A stretch of 64,000 bases of DNA from Streptomyces sp. Edi4. Lineage in GTDB: Bacteria > Actinomycetota > Actinomycetes > Streptomycetales > Streptomycetaceae. A program made the position numbers and the translations under genes. Shown one piece after another: positions 25,068-38,203 of the stretch. The DNA lies in assembly GCF_040253615.1 (NCBI RefSeq), contig NZ_JBEJGY010000004.1, positions 4,712,001 through 4,776,000 of the forward strand. The letters are read 5' to 3'. Numbering within the stretch: position 1 is the stretch's first letter; the number at the start of each line of letters is the position of its first letter. The notes below the pieces were generated by a model. That model was not told the DNA's origin, ran no database searches, and saw only the letters and a program-made list of their open reading frames with translations.

Positions 25068-27353
25068 TCACCAACTCCCCACATCCCCCGGATCGACCGC
25101 GAAGACCGACCCGTCGGGAGAGGTGGCGTACACCCGGCCCCCGGCCGCGAGCGGCGCGGCGAGCGCCGGGGTGAAGGTGTAACGGCCCATGTTCATCCGG
25201 GGGTTGGTCTGCCCGGCCAGCGCGCCCTTGTGCGCGTCGAAGACGAGCAGCCGTCCGTCCGCACCCGTCAGATACACCCGGCCCCCCGAGGCGACCGGCC
25301 GCGACGCGCGGGCCAGTCCCGTGTCGAGCCGCCACGCCTCGCCGCCGCGCACCGAGTCGACCGCCACCAGCGTCCCGCCCGCGCCGAAGAGATAGACGGT
25401 GTCCTGGTCGACGCCTGCCTGCGCCTGGTCGAGCGGGGTCGTCAGCGCGGTGCGCCGGACGGAGTGCGTGGCGGCGTCGAGGCGCACGACGGCCGTGGTG
25501 AAGCCGCCGGCGTCGGTCGCCAGCAGGAACACCGCACCGCCGCTCGCCGAGACGGGCCGCAGCCGACCCTGCGCCCGGGCCTGCCCGCGCACGGCACCGG
25601 TCGCGGGATCGACAGCGGTCACCGACGTCGAGGCGCCGTCGGCGGAAGGCGTCACGGCATAGGCAACGCCACCGTCCCCCGACACCACCCACTGGGACCG
25701 CGCGCCGCCCGCCGGGGCGCGCCATTTCTCCTTGCCTGTGAGGGAGTTGAGTGCGGTGATGTGCCCGTCCGCCGTGGTGAGCAGCACGACCGCGCCCGCG
25801 GGACGCACCCCCGAGTACGCCGACACGTCGAAGGACCACACCTGCTTGCCGGTCGCCGCGTCGTACGCGCGCAACGGCTGACGCGGGGCCCGCGCCAGCA
25901 CGACGCCGCCCGCCACCGCCGGGGCGTACTCGTCCGAAAGGGACCGGCCGCCCGCCCCCGGCACCGACCACACCGCCTTCCCGCTGACGGCATCGAGCCG
26001 GGCCAGCGCGACCCCGGGCGCGGAGCAGAACAGCGCGCCGCCGCCCCCACCGCCCTCGCCGCCCGAGCAGAACGCCGTACGGTCCTCGCCGTCGCCGGCA
26101 CCGCCCGGCTCCAGCCGGGTCTGCCAGGGACGGAACCGGGCCGCGTCGTGCTGTTCGGGCGCGGCCAGCGTCCCCGTGCCGTCGGGCATCGCGCGGACGG
26201 CGGCCGCGCCCGCGCCGAGCACACCGACGAGCGCGATCGACGCGGCGGCCCAGCGCGCGCGGCGGGGGAACCGGCCGGGGAACCGGCCGGAAAAGGGGAC
26301 GCCGCCGGACAGGACGCCGCCGGACAGGATCCCTCTGGACCGGACGCGTCCGGACGAGCCGGGGGCGGCCGCCGCAAACGCGCCGGCCCCCTCGACGCCG
26401 GTTCCGCCCCCGCCATCACCCACGCCACCACCCCCGCCTCCACGCTCACCCCCGCCCCCGCCCCCGCCCTCCGACGGAACGGGATTGCGGAACACCTGGG
26501 TGGGGATGGACGCCTCGGAGCCGTACGCCGCCGACCGCAGCGCCGACATCAGCTCGTCCGGGGTGGGCCGGTCGCCGGGTTCCTTGGCGAGACAGCCGCG
26601 CAGGACGGACACCAGATCCTCGGGCACCCCGGCCAAGTCCGGCTCGTTGTGCACCACTTGATAGGCGACGATGTAATGCGACTCGGAGTCGAAGGGCCCC
26701 CGGCCGGTCGCGGCGTGCACGAGCACCGCGCCCATCGCGAACACGTCGGCGGCGGGCCCGACATCCCGAGGTCGCTGGAACTGCTCGGGCGCCATGAACG
26801 GCGGAGTGCCGATCAACTTGCCGGTCTCGGTCCGCAGATCACTGTCGTACGGACGCGAGATCCCGAAGTCGATGACCTTGGGCCCGTCGGCCGCGAGCAG
26901 CACATTGCTGGGCTTCAGGTCGCGGTGCACGACCCCGGCCCGGTGGATGTCGCGCAGCGCCTCGGCGAGCCCGGCACCGAGCCGGCGTACCTCGGTGGCC
27001 GGCAACGGGCCGCTGTCCTTGACCCGTTGGGCGAGCGTGGGCCCCGGAATGTGCACGGTGGCCATCCAGGGCCGCTCGGCGTCGGGGTCGGCGTCCACGA
27101 CGGACGCGGTGAAGGCGCCGCTGACCCGCCGGGCCGCCGACACCTCCTGGCGGAACCGCGCCCGGAATTCCGGATCGGCGGCGTGCTGGGCGTGTACGAC
27201 CTTGACGGCGAGCCGCATGCCGGAGGGAGACGTGGCCAGATGCACCACGCCCATGCCCCCGGAGCCGAGGACGGATTCCAGCCGGTACGCCCCGACGGAT
27301 TCCGGATCATCGGCGCCGGGCGCCCCGAACCCGATACTGCGCGGCGACGCCAT
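25068..27353 (-). CDS. Membrane Ser/Thr protein kinase with PQQ-repeat sensor domain
   Basis: The 761-residue protein has an N-terminal Hanks-type kinase (residues 15-270): glycine loop LGSGGMGVV, catalytic HRDLKPSN, and DFG in VIDFGIS. A glycine-rich linker follows, then one membrane helix near 370-390. An extracellular region of about 360 residues carries repeated beta-propeller (PQQ/PQQ-like) motifs such as AYDAATGKQVWSF, VAVDSVRGGEAWRL and LNSLTGKEKW. It should sense an external signal and phosphorylate cytosolic targets. The ATG at 27353 follows GGGGGTC; a GTG at 27383 is possible. It is divergent from a small SH3b gene. Confidence 0.92.
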   Translation of the reverse strand: MASPRSIGFGAPGADDPESVGAYRLESVLGSGGMGVVHLATSPSGMRLAVKVVHAQHAADPEFRARFRQEVSAARRVSGAFTASVVDADPDAERPWMATVHIPGPTLAQRVKDSGPLPATEVRRLGAGLAEALRDIHRAGVVHRDLKPSNVLLAADGPKVIDFGISRPYDSDLRTETGKLIGTPPFMAPEQFQRPRDVGPAADVFAMGAVLVHAATGRGPFDSESHYIVAYQVVHNEPDLAGVPEDLVSVLRGCLAKEPGDRPTPDELMSALRSAAYGSEASIPTQVFRNPVPSEGGGGGGGERGGGGGGVGDGGGGTGVEGAGAFAAAAPGSSGRVRSRGILSGGVLSGGVPFSGRFPGRFPRRARWAAASIALVGVLGAGAAAVRAMPDGTGTLAAPEQHDAARFRPWQTRLEPGGAGDGEDRTAFCSGGEGGGGGGALFCSAPGVALARLDAVSGKAVWSVPGAGGRSLSDEYAPAVAGGVVLARAPRQPLRAYDAATGKQVWSFDVSAYSGVRPAGAVVLLTTADGHITALNSLTGKEKWRAPAGGARSQWVVSGDGGVAYAVTPSADGASTSVTAVDPATGAVRGQARAQGRLRPVSASGGAVFLLATDAGGFTTAVVRLDAATHSVRRTALTTPLDQAQAGVDQDTVYLFGAGGTLVAVDSVRGGEAWRLDTGLARASRPVASGGRVYLTGADGRLLVFDAHKGALAGQTNPRMNMGRYTFTPALAAPLAAGGRVYATSPDGSVFAVDPGDVGSW

Positions 27354-27478
27354 GGCCGACCCCCGTGTGTCCGTTGTACGCACGCGTCGACGGAGCCTAG
27401 TCGATGACGGGTGTGGTCCCGATGGGGCTTGCTAGCCTGCGTGTTGCACACAGAGTGAAGCCAATGGGGGAGACAACC

Positions 27479-27772
27479 ATGACCGCGGAATCGGCCGAAA
27501 ACACTGCCTCGGCGTCGCTGGGGGCGCGCCGCTACCCGGTGGCCCCGGGCGTCGAACTGAATGTACGCAGCGGCCCCGGCACGGACTACACGATCGTCGA
27601 CACCCTGGACCTGGGCGCCTCGGTCCCGGTGAACTGCCAGACGCCGGGCACGCGCGTCTCCGGCCCGTACGGCACCTCGAACATCTGGGACAACATCGGC
27701 AACGGCCGCTACGTCTCGGACGCGTATGTGAAGACGGGCAGTGACGGCTACGTGGCGCAGCGCTGCGGCTAG
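27479..27772 (+). CDS. Small SH3b-domain protein
   Basis: The 97-residue protein consists of a polar N-terminus (about 20 residues) and one bacterial SH3-like domain (GVELNVRSGPGTDYTIVDTL, then a VSDAYVKTG segment). Such domains usually bind cell-wall or other ligands outside the cell, yet no signal peptide or lipobox is visible. Two cysteines flank the domain core. The ATG at 27479 has GGGGGAG 6 bases upstream. It is divergent from the PQQ-repeat kinase, which might be a partner, but this is inference. Confidence 0.8.
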   Translation: MTAESAENTASASLGARRYPVAPGVELNVRSGPGTDYTIVDTLDLGASVPVNCQTPGTRVSGPYGTSNIWDNIGNGRYVSDAYVKTGSDGYVAQRCG

Positions 27773-27838
27773 CATCCTGGATCCCGCCCGGGGCGCGGGG
27801 TGCGCCCGGCCAGGGAGCGCCCGGGGATAATCGGCAGC

Positions 27839-28375
27839 ATGAGCGAGCACACGGGCGAGAGCGCCGACGCCGGCAAGCGGGGCGGGGACGCCGGGGCGGG
27901 AGCCGCGGGTCCCCGGCCCGAGCCCATCCGTTTCTACGGCACGACCTGGGTCGACCACGACGGCGGATACGGACTGCGCCGGATCGGCACGGCGGCCGGC
28001 TCGCTCGCGGCGGCGGTGGCGGCGTGCTTCGTACTGCGCTTCGCCTACGAGGGGCTGCAACTCGCCGACACCGGCACGTTCGTGAACGTCCTGGTCGTGG
28101 TGATGTTCGCGATCTGTAGCGCGCTGGCCTTCCGCAAGACGTGGGAGGGCTTCTCCGCCCGCCCCGCCGACCCGGACGCGGACCGCTCCCTCCAGGGTCT
28201 CAAGGCGATCGGCTTCATCGGCTCCCTGCTCGCCTACTTCTTCCGCACCTTCACCGAGGCCCCGGGCGAGGGCCTGCGCCGCGCGGAGTACGAGACCTCC
28301 CGCGCCCAGTACGAGCGCCGCCGCGCCACCCGGACCGGCAACCCGTCGACCCGCAAGAAGCCGAAGCGGAAGTAA
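27839..28375 (+). CDS. Small membrane protein of unknown function
   Basis: The 178-residue protein has a Gly/Ala-rich start, two hydrophobic helices (about residues 57-77 and 85-105), a weaker third segment near 130, and a basic tail ending KPKRK. No named family is recognised. The ATG at 27839 has GATAAT 7 bases upstream and no ribosome site. A 17-bp tandem repeat begins in the last codons and runs on past the stop. Confidence 0.75.
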   Translation: MSEHTGESADAGKRGGDAGAGAAGPRPEPIRFYGTTWVDHDGGYGLRRIGTAAGSLAAAVAACFVLRFAYEGLQLADTGTFVNVLVVVMFAICSALAFRKTWEGFSARPADPDADRSLQGLKAIGFIGSLLAYFFRTFTEAPGEGLRRAEYETSRAQYERRRATRTGNPSTRKKPKRK

Positions 28376-28444
28376 CGCGGAAGCGGAAGTGCCGCGGAAG
28401 CGGAAGTAACGGGGAAGCGGAAGTGCCGCGGAAGCGGAAGTAAT
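28360..28444. repeat. Five tandem 17-bp units starting inside a gene's last codons
   Basis: GCGGAAGCGGAAGTAAC-type units lie at 28360, 28377, 28394, 28411 and 28428. The last three bases of the unit alternate between AAC/AAT and GCC, giving a 34-bp higher-order period. The first unit supplies the lysine/arginine codons and stop of the upstream gene. The stretch 28445-28601 holds no gene. Confidence 0.9.
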
Positions 28445-28601
28445 GCGGAACCGGAGGCACGCGAAAACGGAGCGAAATCGGGCGGGACGGGGGCGAAAGC
28501 GGGCGGGAGAGGGAGCGGTCGCGGGAGCAGTCGCGCGAATGCAGGACGCACGCGGCGAAAATATGCCCGCCGCCCGCACCCCGCGCGGCAGACTCGGCCC
28601 C

Positions 28602-29396
28602 ATGACGTCTCCCGCGCCGCCCACCCGCGCCCACTCCTTCAACGCCGCGGCGGCCCAGTACGCCGCGAACCGCCCCTCCTACCCCCAGCTCCTCCTGGAC
28701 ACCCTGGAGGAACTGGCCGGGCGTCCCTTGAAGGACGCCCGGGTCGCCGACATCGGGGCAGGCACCGGCATCGCGAGCGCCCTGCTGCACGCCCGGGGCG
28801 CGCGGGTCACGGCGGTGGAGCCGGGCGGGGGCATGGCCGCCCAGTTCCGCGCGAGCCACCCCGGCATCCCCCTCGTGCGCGGCGACGGCGACCGCCTCCC
28901 CCTGGCCACCGCGTCCGCCGACTTCCTCACCTACGCCCAGGCCTGGCACTGGACCGACCCGGCGAAGGCGGCCCCGGAGGCCCGTCGCGTGCTGCGCCCC
29001 GGCGGCGCGCTCGCCCTCTGGTGGAACATCACCGACCACACGGCGCCGTGGCTCGCCGACCAGGACGCCCGCATCCGGGACCACCTCGGCGTCGACGTCT
29101 CGGCGGAGCAGCGCGCGGTCGCCGCCGGGAACGGCAGCGGCCCCACCGAACGCGGCGAGCACCCCTGGGTCGACCTCCCTGGCCTGACCTTCACGGAACG
29201 CCGCATCCCGCACTCCCGCACGGTCCCGCTCGCCACCCACCTGGCGAACCTGGGCAGCCACTCGGCGTTCCTGGTCCTCGGCGAGGAGCGGACGAACGCG
29301 TTCATGACCAGGGAGCGGGCCCTGCTGAGCGAGCTGTTCCCGGACGGCATGGTCGAGGAGCGGTACGTGGTGCATCTGCGCCTGGCCCTGAACTGA
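28602..29396 (+). CDS. Class I SAM-dependent methyltransferase
   Basis: The 264-residue protein has the Rossmann-fold motif I ADIGAGTGIAS near residue 46, motif II around VTAVEPGGGM, and a typical post-I segment with ARRVLRPGGALALWW. It matches the UbiE/type-11 methyltransferase group; the substrate is unknown. The ATG at 28602 is the first start after the repeat region; upstream frame extension is arginine-rich noise. proC follows 120 bases downstream on the same strand. Confidence 0.85.
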   Translation: MTSPAPPTRAHSFNAAAAQYAANRPSYPQLLLDTLEELAGRPLKDARVADIGAGTGIASALLHARGARVTAVEPGGGMAAQFRASHPGIPLVRGDGDRLPLATASADFLTYAQAWHWTDPAKAAPEARRVLRPGGALALWWNITDHTAPWLADQDARIRDHLGVDVSAEQRAVAAGNGSGPTERGEHPWVDLPGLTFTERRIPHSRTVPLATHLANLGSHSAFLVLGEERTNAFMTRERALLSELFPDGMVEERYVVHLRLALN

Positions 29397-29516
29397 ACGC
29401 CCCCAGGCCTGACCGAAGAAGAGCCACCCATACCGCCCTTCGGACGCCCCCGCCTGCCCCACCGCCCCGGTGCGAGGATGACGTCACGAACCCCGCACCA
29501 CCTGGAGGGTGACCGC

Positions 29517-30326
29517 ATGACCCAGACCGTCGCAGTCCTCGGCACCGGCAAGATCGGCGAGGCTCTGCTCAGCGGAATGATCCGGGCCGGCTGGCACCCG
29601 GCACACCTCCTCGTGACCGCCCGCCGCCCGGAACGCGCCAAGGAACTCCACACCCGCTACGGCGTCGACGCGGTCACCAACGCCGAGGCCGCCCAGCGCG
29701 CCGACACCCTGATCCTCGCCGTGAAGCCCCAGGACATGGGCAGCCTCCTGGACGAACTCGCCCCTCACTTGGCGAGCGACCGCCTGGTGGTCAGCGCGGC
29801 GGCGGGCATCCCCAGCTCGTTCATCGAGGCCCGCCTCGCCTCCGGCACTCCGGTCGTCCGCGTCATGCCGAACACCCCGGTCCTGGTGGACGAGGGCATG
29901 TCCGTGATCAGCGGCGGCAGCCACGCGACCCAGGACCACCTCGCCCATACGGAGGAGATCTTCGGCGGCGTCGGCAAAACTCTGCGCGTACCGGAATCCC
30001 AGCAGGACGCGGCGACCGCCCTCTCCGGCTCGGGCCCGGCGTACTTCTACTACCTGGTCGAGGCGATGACGGACGCCGGCATCCTCCTCGGCCTGCCCCG
30101 TGCCCAGGCGTACGACCTGATCGTGCAGTCCGCGATCGGAGCGGCCGTGATGCTCCGCGACAGCGGCGAGCATCCCGTGAAGCTCCGGGAGGCCGTCATG
30201 TCCCCGGCGGGCACGACGATCAGCGCGATCCGCGAACTGGAGAACCACGGTGTACGGGCCGCCCTGATCGCCGCCCTGGAGGCCGCCCGCGACCGCAGCC
30301 GCGAGCTGGCCTCCGGCACCGGCTGA
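29517..30326 (+). CDS. proC: Pyrroline-5-carboxylate reductase ProC
   Basis: The 269-residue NAD(P)H enzyme makes the last step of proline synthesis. The cofactor loop VLGTGKIGEALL is at residues 6-17, VRVMPNTPVLV near 115, and the C-terminal family signature AVMSPAGTTISAI near 230. The ATG at 29517 follows GGAGG by 8 bases. An inverted repeat (30334-30343 with 30374-30383) after the stop may end transcription ahead of the rRNA operon. Confidence 0.95.
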   Translation: MTQTVAVLGTGKIGEALLSGMIRAGWHPAHLLVTARRPERAKELHTRYGVDAVTNAEAAQRADTLILAVKPQDMGSLLDELAPHLASDRLVVSAAAGIPSSFIEARLASGTPVVRVMPNTPVLVDEGMSVISGGSHATQDHLAHTEEIFGGVGKTLRVPESQQDAATALSGSGPAYFYYLVEAMTDAGILLGLPRAQAYDLIVQSAIGAAVMLRDSGEHPVKLREAVMSPAGTTISAIRELENHGVRAALIAALEAARDRSRELASGTG

Positions 30327-31091
30327 CGTCCGGGCCCCGCGCGCCCCACCCGGCCAAAGCCCGAGGTCAGCGCCGCGCGGGGCAGCTGTCCCGGCAGGGG
30401 CCCATGGCCCTCGGGCGGGGCCTGGCCGAGGGTTGACACGGCCATCCCCGGTACGTAATGTTCTCCGAGTTGTCCGACGTGAGCGCCGACCCCGGTCGGT
30501 CCCCGGACAGCCATTCCGCACCAACCACTTCTCATGAACGACACCTCGTCGTCTCATTTTTCGTGCGCTTTTGCGAAATGAGGAATCCGCGTTCGAGGAC
30601 GCGCCCCGATTGGCGTCGGGGGCCAGGATTCCGCTAATGTCTCACTCGTCGGAACGGCCCAACAGCCGGGAAGACAAGCCGACTTGACCCCGGGAGACCG
30701 GGAATCGGGCCCGAAAGGATCTGATAGAGTCGGAGCTGCCGGAAAGGGAAACCCGTGAGGGAGGACCTGAAAGGCACCGAGGAAATCGGACACGAAAGAG
30801 TCTGATAGAGTCGGAAACACGAAATACCGAAGGGAAGCGCCCGGAGGAAAGCCCGAGAGGGTGAGTACAAAGGAAGCGTCCGTTCCTTGAGAACTCAACA
30901 GCGTGCCAAAAGTCAACGCCAGATTGACAACCCCGTCTCCACTTCGGTGGGACGAGGTTCCTTTGAAAAGTCCTGCCGACCCTCGTGGTCGTCAGGCAAT
31001 GACACAGCGAGGACGCTGTGGACGGGCCGCCTTATTCCGGTGGTTCCGTCCCGCTCTTACGTGATGTGTGCACCCGATTACGGGTAAACAT
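30327..31091 (+). promoter_or_regulatory. rRNA operon promoter and leader region
   Basis: No protein gene is seen. TTGACA (30433-30438) and TAATGT (30456-30461) with a 17-base spacer form a near-consensus promoter. TTGGCG (30610) with TAATGT (30635) is a second, spaced 19. Two copies of a block with TCTGATAGAGTCGGA (TAGAGT at 30725 and 30806), each preceded by GGAATCGG or GGAAATCGG, look like tandem rRNA promoters. TTGAGAACTCAACAGCGTG at 30887-30905 is the conserved actinobacterial leader motif tied to antitermination and processing; a related TTGAGAACTGCACAGTGG lies before 23S. Confidence 0.7.
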
Positions 31092-36029
<4,938 letters not shown>

Positions 36030-36121
36030 TCAGTTGCTCGCGTCCACTGTGTTTGTTCTGAAGCAATGAACTCCCGCATGCCCTCTGGGGTGTGTGCCGG
36101 TCGAGTTCAACTTCATAGTGT

Positions 36122-36238
36122 TTCGGTGGTCATAGCGTTAGGGAAACGCCCGGTTACATTCCGAACCCGGAAGCTAAGCCTTTCAGCGCCGATGGTACTG
36201 CAGGGGGGACCCTGTGGGAGAGTAGGACGCCGCCGAAC
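36122..36238 (+). rRNA. rrf: 5S ribosomal RNA
   Basis: About 117 bases from TTCGGTGGTCATAGCG to GACGCCGCCGAAC. The internal CCGAACCCGGAAGCTAAGCC and GGGAGAGTAGGACGCCGCC segments are typical. It ends 12 bases before the operon terminator. Confidence 0.95.
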
Positions 36239-36249
36239 AAATTTTGGGG

Positions 36250-36294
36250 AAAGCCCCGCACCAGACCCTTCAGGGTCCCGGTGCGGGGCTTTTC
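36250..36294 (+). terminator. rRNA operon terminator
   Basis: AAGCCCCGCACC (36251-36262) pairs with GGTGCGGGGCTT (36280-36291), followed by a run of T. It is a strong intrinsic terminator closing the rRNA operon. Confidence 0.93.
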
Positions 36295-36312
36295 TGCGTT
36301 TAAGGTCGAACC

Positions 36313-36957
36313 ATGCGCTACGACCTCATCATCTTCGACAACGACGGCGTGCTCGTCGACAGTGAGCCCATCTCCAACACCATCCTCTCCGGCTATCTCA
36401 CCGAGCTCGGCCACGCGACCTCGTACGAGGATTCCCTCCGCGACTACATGGGCGCCGCTGTCCACCGCGTCCACGACCTCATCGAGGAGCGGACCGGTCG
36501 CTCCCTGCCGGCGGATTTCGACGAGACCCTGCACGCCCGGATCTTCGCCGCGTTCGAGCGGGAATTGCAGCCGGTCGCGGGCGTCACGGACGTACTCGGA
36601 AAGCTCGTGGCGGACGGGGTGCCGTACTGCGTCGCCTCGTCCGGGACGCATGAGCGGATCAGGGTGGGGCACCTCAGGACCGGGCTGGACGAGTGGTTCG
36701 AGGACGAGTGGGTGTTCTCCGCCGAGGACGTAGGCCGGGGCAAGCCGGCGCCGGACCTGTTCCTGCACGCGGCCGAGCGCATGGGCGTCGCGCCCGAGCG
36801 GTGTGTCGTCATCGAGGACAGCCGGCTGGGGGTGGAAGCGGCGCGGGCGGCGGGGATGGACGTGTACGGGTTCACGGCGATGACGCCGGCCGAGCGGCTT
36901 GCCGGGGCCAATGGGTACTTCGACGACATGGGGCAGCTGCTCGGATTGCTCGGGTGA
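36313..36957 (+). CDS. HAD-family phosphatase (beta-phosphoglucomutase-like)
   Basis: The 214-residue enzyme has the HAD motif I FDNDGVLVDSE at residues 8-18 with Asp9 and Asp11. Motif II is in CVASSGT, motif III a Lys in GRGKPAPD, and motif IV VIEDSRLGVEAA. The family dephosphorylates or isomerises small sugar phosphates in the cytosol. The ATG at 36313 follows TAAGGT (36301-36306) by 6 bases. The -10 box adjoins the rRNA terminator tail, so the gene appears to have its own leaderless promoter. Confidence 0.9.
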   Translation: MRYDLIIFDNDGVLVDSEPISNTILSGYLTELGHATSYEDSLRDYMGAAVHRVHDLIEERTGRSLPADFDETLHARIFAAFERELQPVAGVTDVLGKLVADGVPYCVASSGTHERIRVGHLRTGLDEWFEDEWVFSAEDVGRGKPAPDLFLHAAERMGVAPERCVVIEDSRLGVEAARAAGMDVYGFTAMTPAERLAGANGYFDDMGQLLGLLG

Positions 36958-36962
36958 TCCAT

Positions 36963-36992
36963 CTACCCAGGGGTAGGTGACGGCCCTAGGCT
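36963..36992 (+). promoter_or_regulatory. Palindrome and -10 box before MFS gene
   Basis: CTACCC-AG-GGGTAG at 36963-36976 is a perfect 14-base palindrome. TAGGCT at 36987-36992 follows, 8 bases before the MFS start, so the palindrome covers the place of the -35 box. It could be an operator; no regulator gene is adjacent. Confidence 0.5.
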
Positions 36993-37000
36993 GTGCGGCC

Positions 37001-38203
37001 ATGACAGACGCGCGCCTGCGGCACGGCAGGGCGTCCCTGGCGGTGAGCTTCTTCGCCCAGGGGATGGCCTTTGCCCTCCTGGTGACCCGGATACCGGCGA
37101 TCCAGGACCAGTACGGGATGTCCGACGGGCTGCTGCCCGTCTTCCTCGCGGCCGTGCCCATCCTCGCCGGCGCCGGCAGCGTCTGCACCGAGCAGCTGGT
37201 CAGGCGAGTCCGGCCCAGTGTGGTGCTGCGGTTCGCGCAGCCCGCCGTGCTCCTGGCGCTGCTCGGGGCCGGTGCGGGCGGGCGGATGTGGCAGGCCGCG
37301 CTGTCGCTCGGCGCATTCGGGCTCTCGGTGGGGGCGCTCGACGCGTCCATGAACATGCTGGGGGTCAGCCTCCAGCGCACGTACGGGCGCAGCATCATGC
37401 TCGGGTTCCACGCGTCGTACAGCCTCGGCGGGATCGGGGGTGCCTCGCTGGCGTGGGCGGGGGCGCACTGGCATCTGTCGCTGCTCGCCTCGTATCTGCC
37501 GGTCGTGGCCGCGCTGGTGCCGGTGTGTCTGGTGGTCAGCCGGTGGTACGTGGACGGGGAGCGGGCCGCCGGCGCGGTGGGACCGGGCGCGGTCGGGGCC
37601 AAGCCGGTCGTCTTCCGGTTGCTGCTGCCGCTGTGCCTGGTGATGAGCTTCGCGTACATCGGGGACTCGACCGTCTCCAACTGGAGTGCCAAGTACCTCC
37701 AGGACACACTGGGCAGTTCCGAGCAGCTGTCGACCGTTCCGTACAACGTCTACATGGTGACCACGCTGCTCGGGCGCACTGCGGGGGACTTCGGGGTGCG
37801 GCGGTTCGGGGCGGCGGCCGTGGTGCGGTTCGGGACGGTGCTGGCGGCGGCCGGGTTCGGGGTGGTGGCGGTGGCGCCCGGGCCCTGGGTGGGCATGGCC
37901 GGGTTCACGCTGCTCGGGTTCGGGCTCTGCGTGATCGTGCCGCAGACGTTCGCCGCGGCGGGGCGGCTGTTTCCGGACAGCAGCGACGCGGCGGTCGCCC
38001 GGCTGAACATCTTCAACTACGTGGGGTTCCTCGTCGGCTCGCCGCTCGTGGGGGCGCTGGGCGACGCCTGGAGCTATCGCGGGGCGATGCTCGTGCCGAT
38101 GGCGTTGGTGCTGCTCACGCTCGTGTACGCCCGTTCGTTCGGCTCGGCGGGCGCCCGATACGGTGGCGGGCATGAGCGGCCGCGCACTGTTGATGTGGGA
38201 TGA
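37001..38203 (+). CDS. MFS transporter
   Basis: The 400-residue membrane protein has about 12 hydrophobic helices and resembles the FucP/YbjJ-like branch of MFS carriers, with ALDASMNMLGVSLQ and LGFHASYSLGGIGG. The substrate is not predictable. The ATG at 37001 lacks a ribosome site and has TAGGCT upstream. Its 3' end overlaps the acuC-like gene by 32 bases in another frame. Confidence 0.87.
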   Translation: MTDARLRHGRASLAVSFFAQGMAFALLVTRIPAIQDQYGMSDGLLPVFLAAVPILAGAGSVCTEQLVRRVRPSVVLRFAQPAVLLALLGAGAGGRMWQAALSLGAFGLSVGALDASMNMLGVSLQRTYGRSIMLGFHASYSLGGIGGASLAWAGAHWHLSLLASYLPVVAALVPVCLVVSRWYVDGERAAGAVGPGAVGAKPVVFRLLLPLCLVMSFAYIGDSTVSNWSAKYLQDTLGSSEQLSTVPYNVYMVTTLLGRTAGDFGVRRFGAAAVVRFGTVLAAAGFGVVAVAPGPWVGMAGFTLLGFGLCVIVPQTFAAAGRLFPDSSDAAVARLNIFNYVGFLVGSPLVGALGDAWSYRGAMLVPMALVLLTLVYARSFGSAGARYGGGHERPRTVDVG

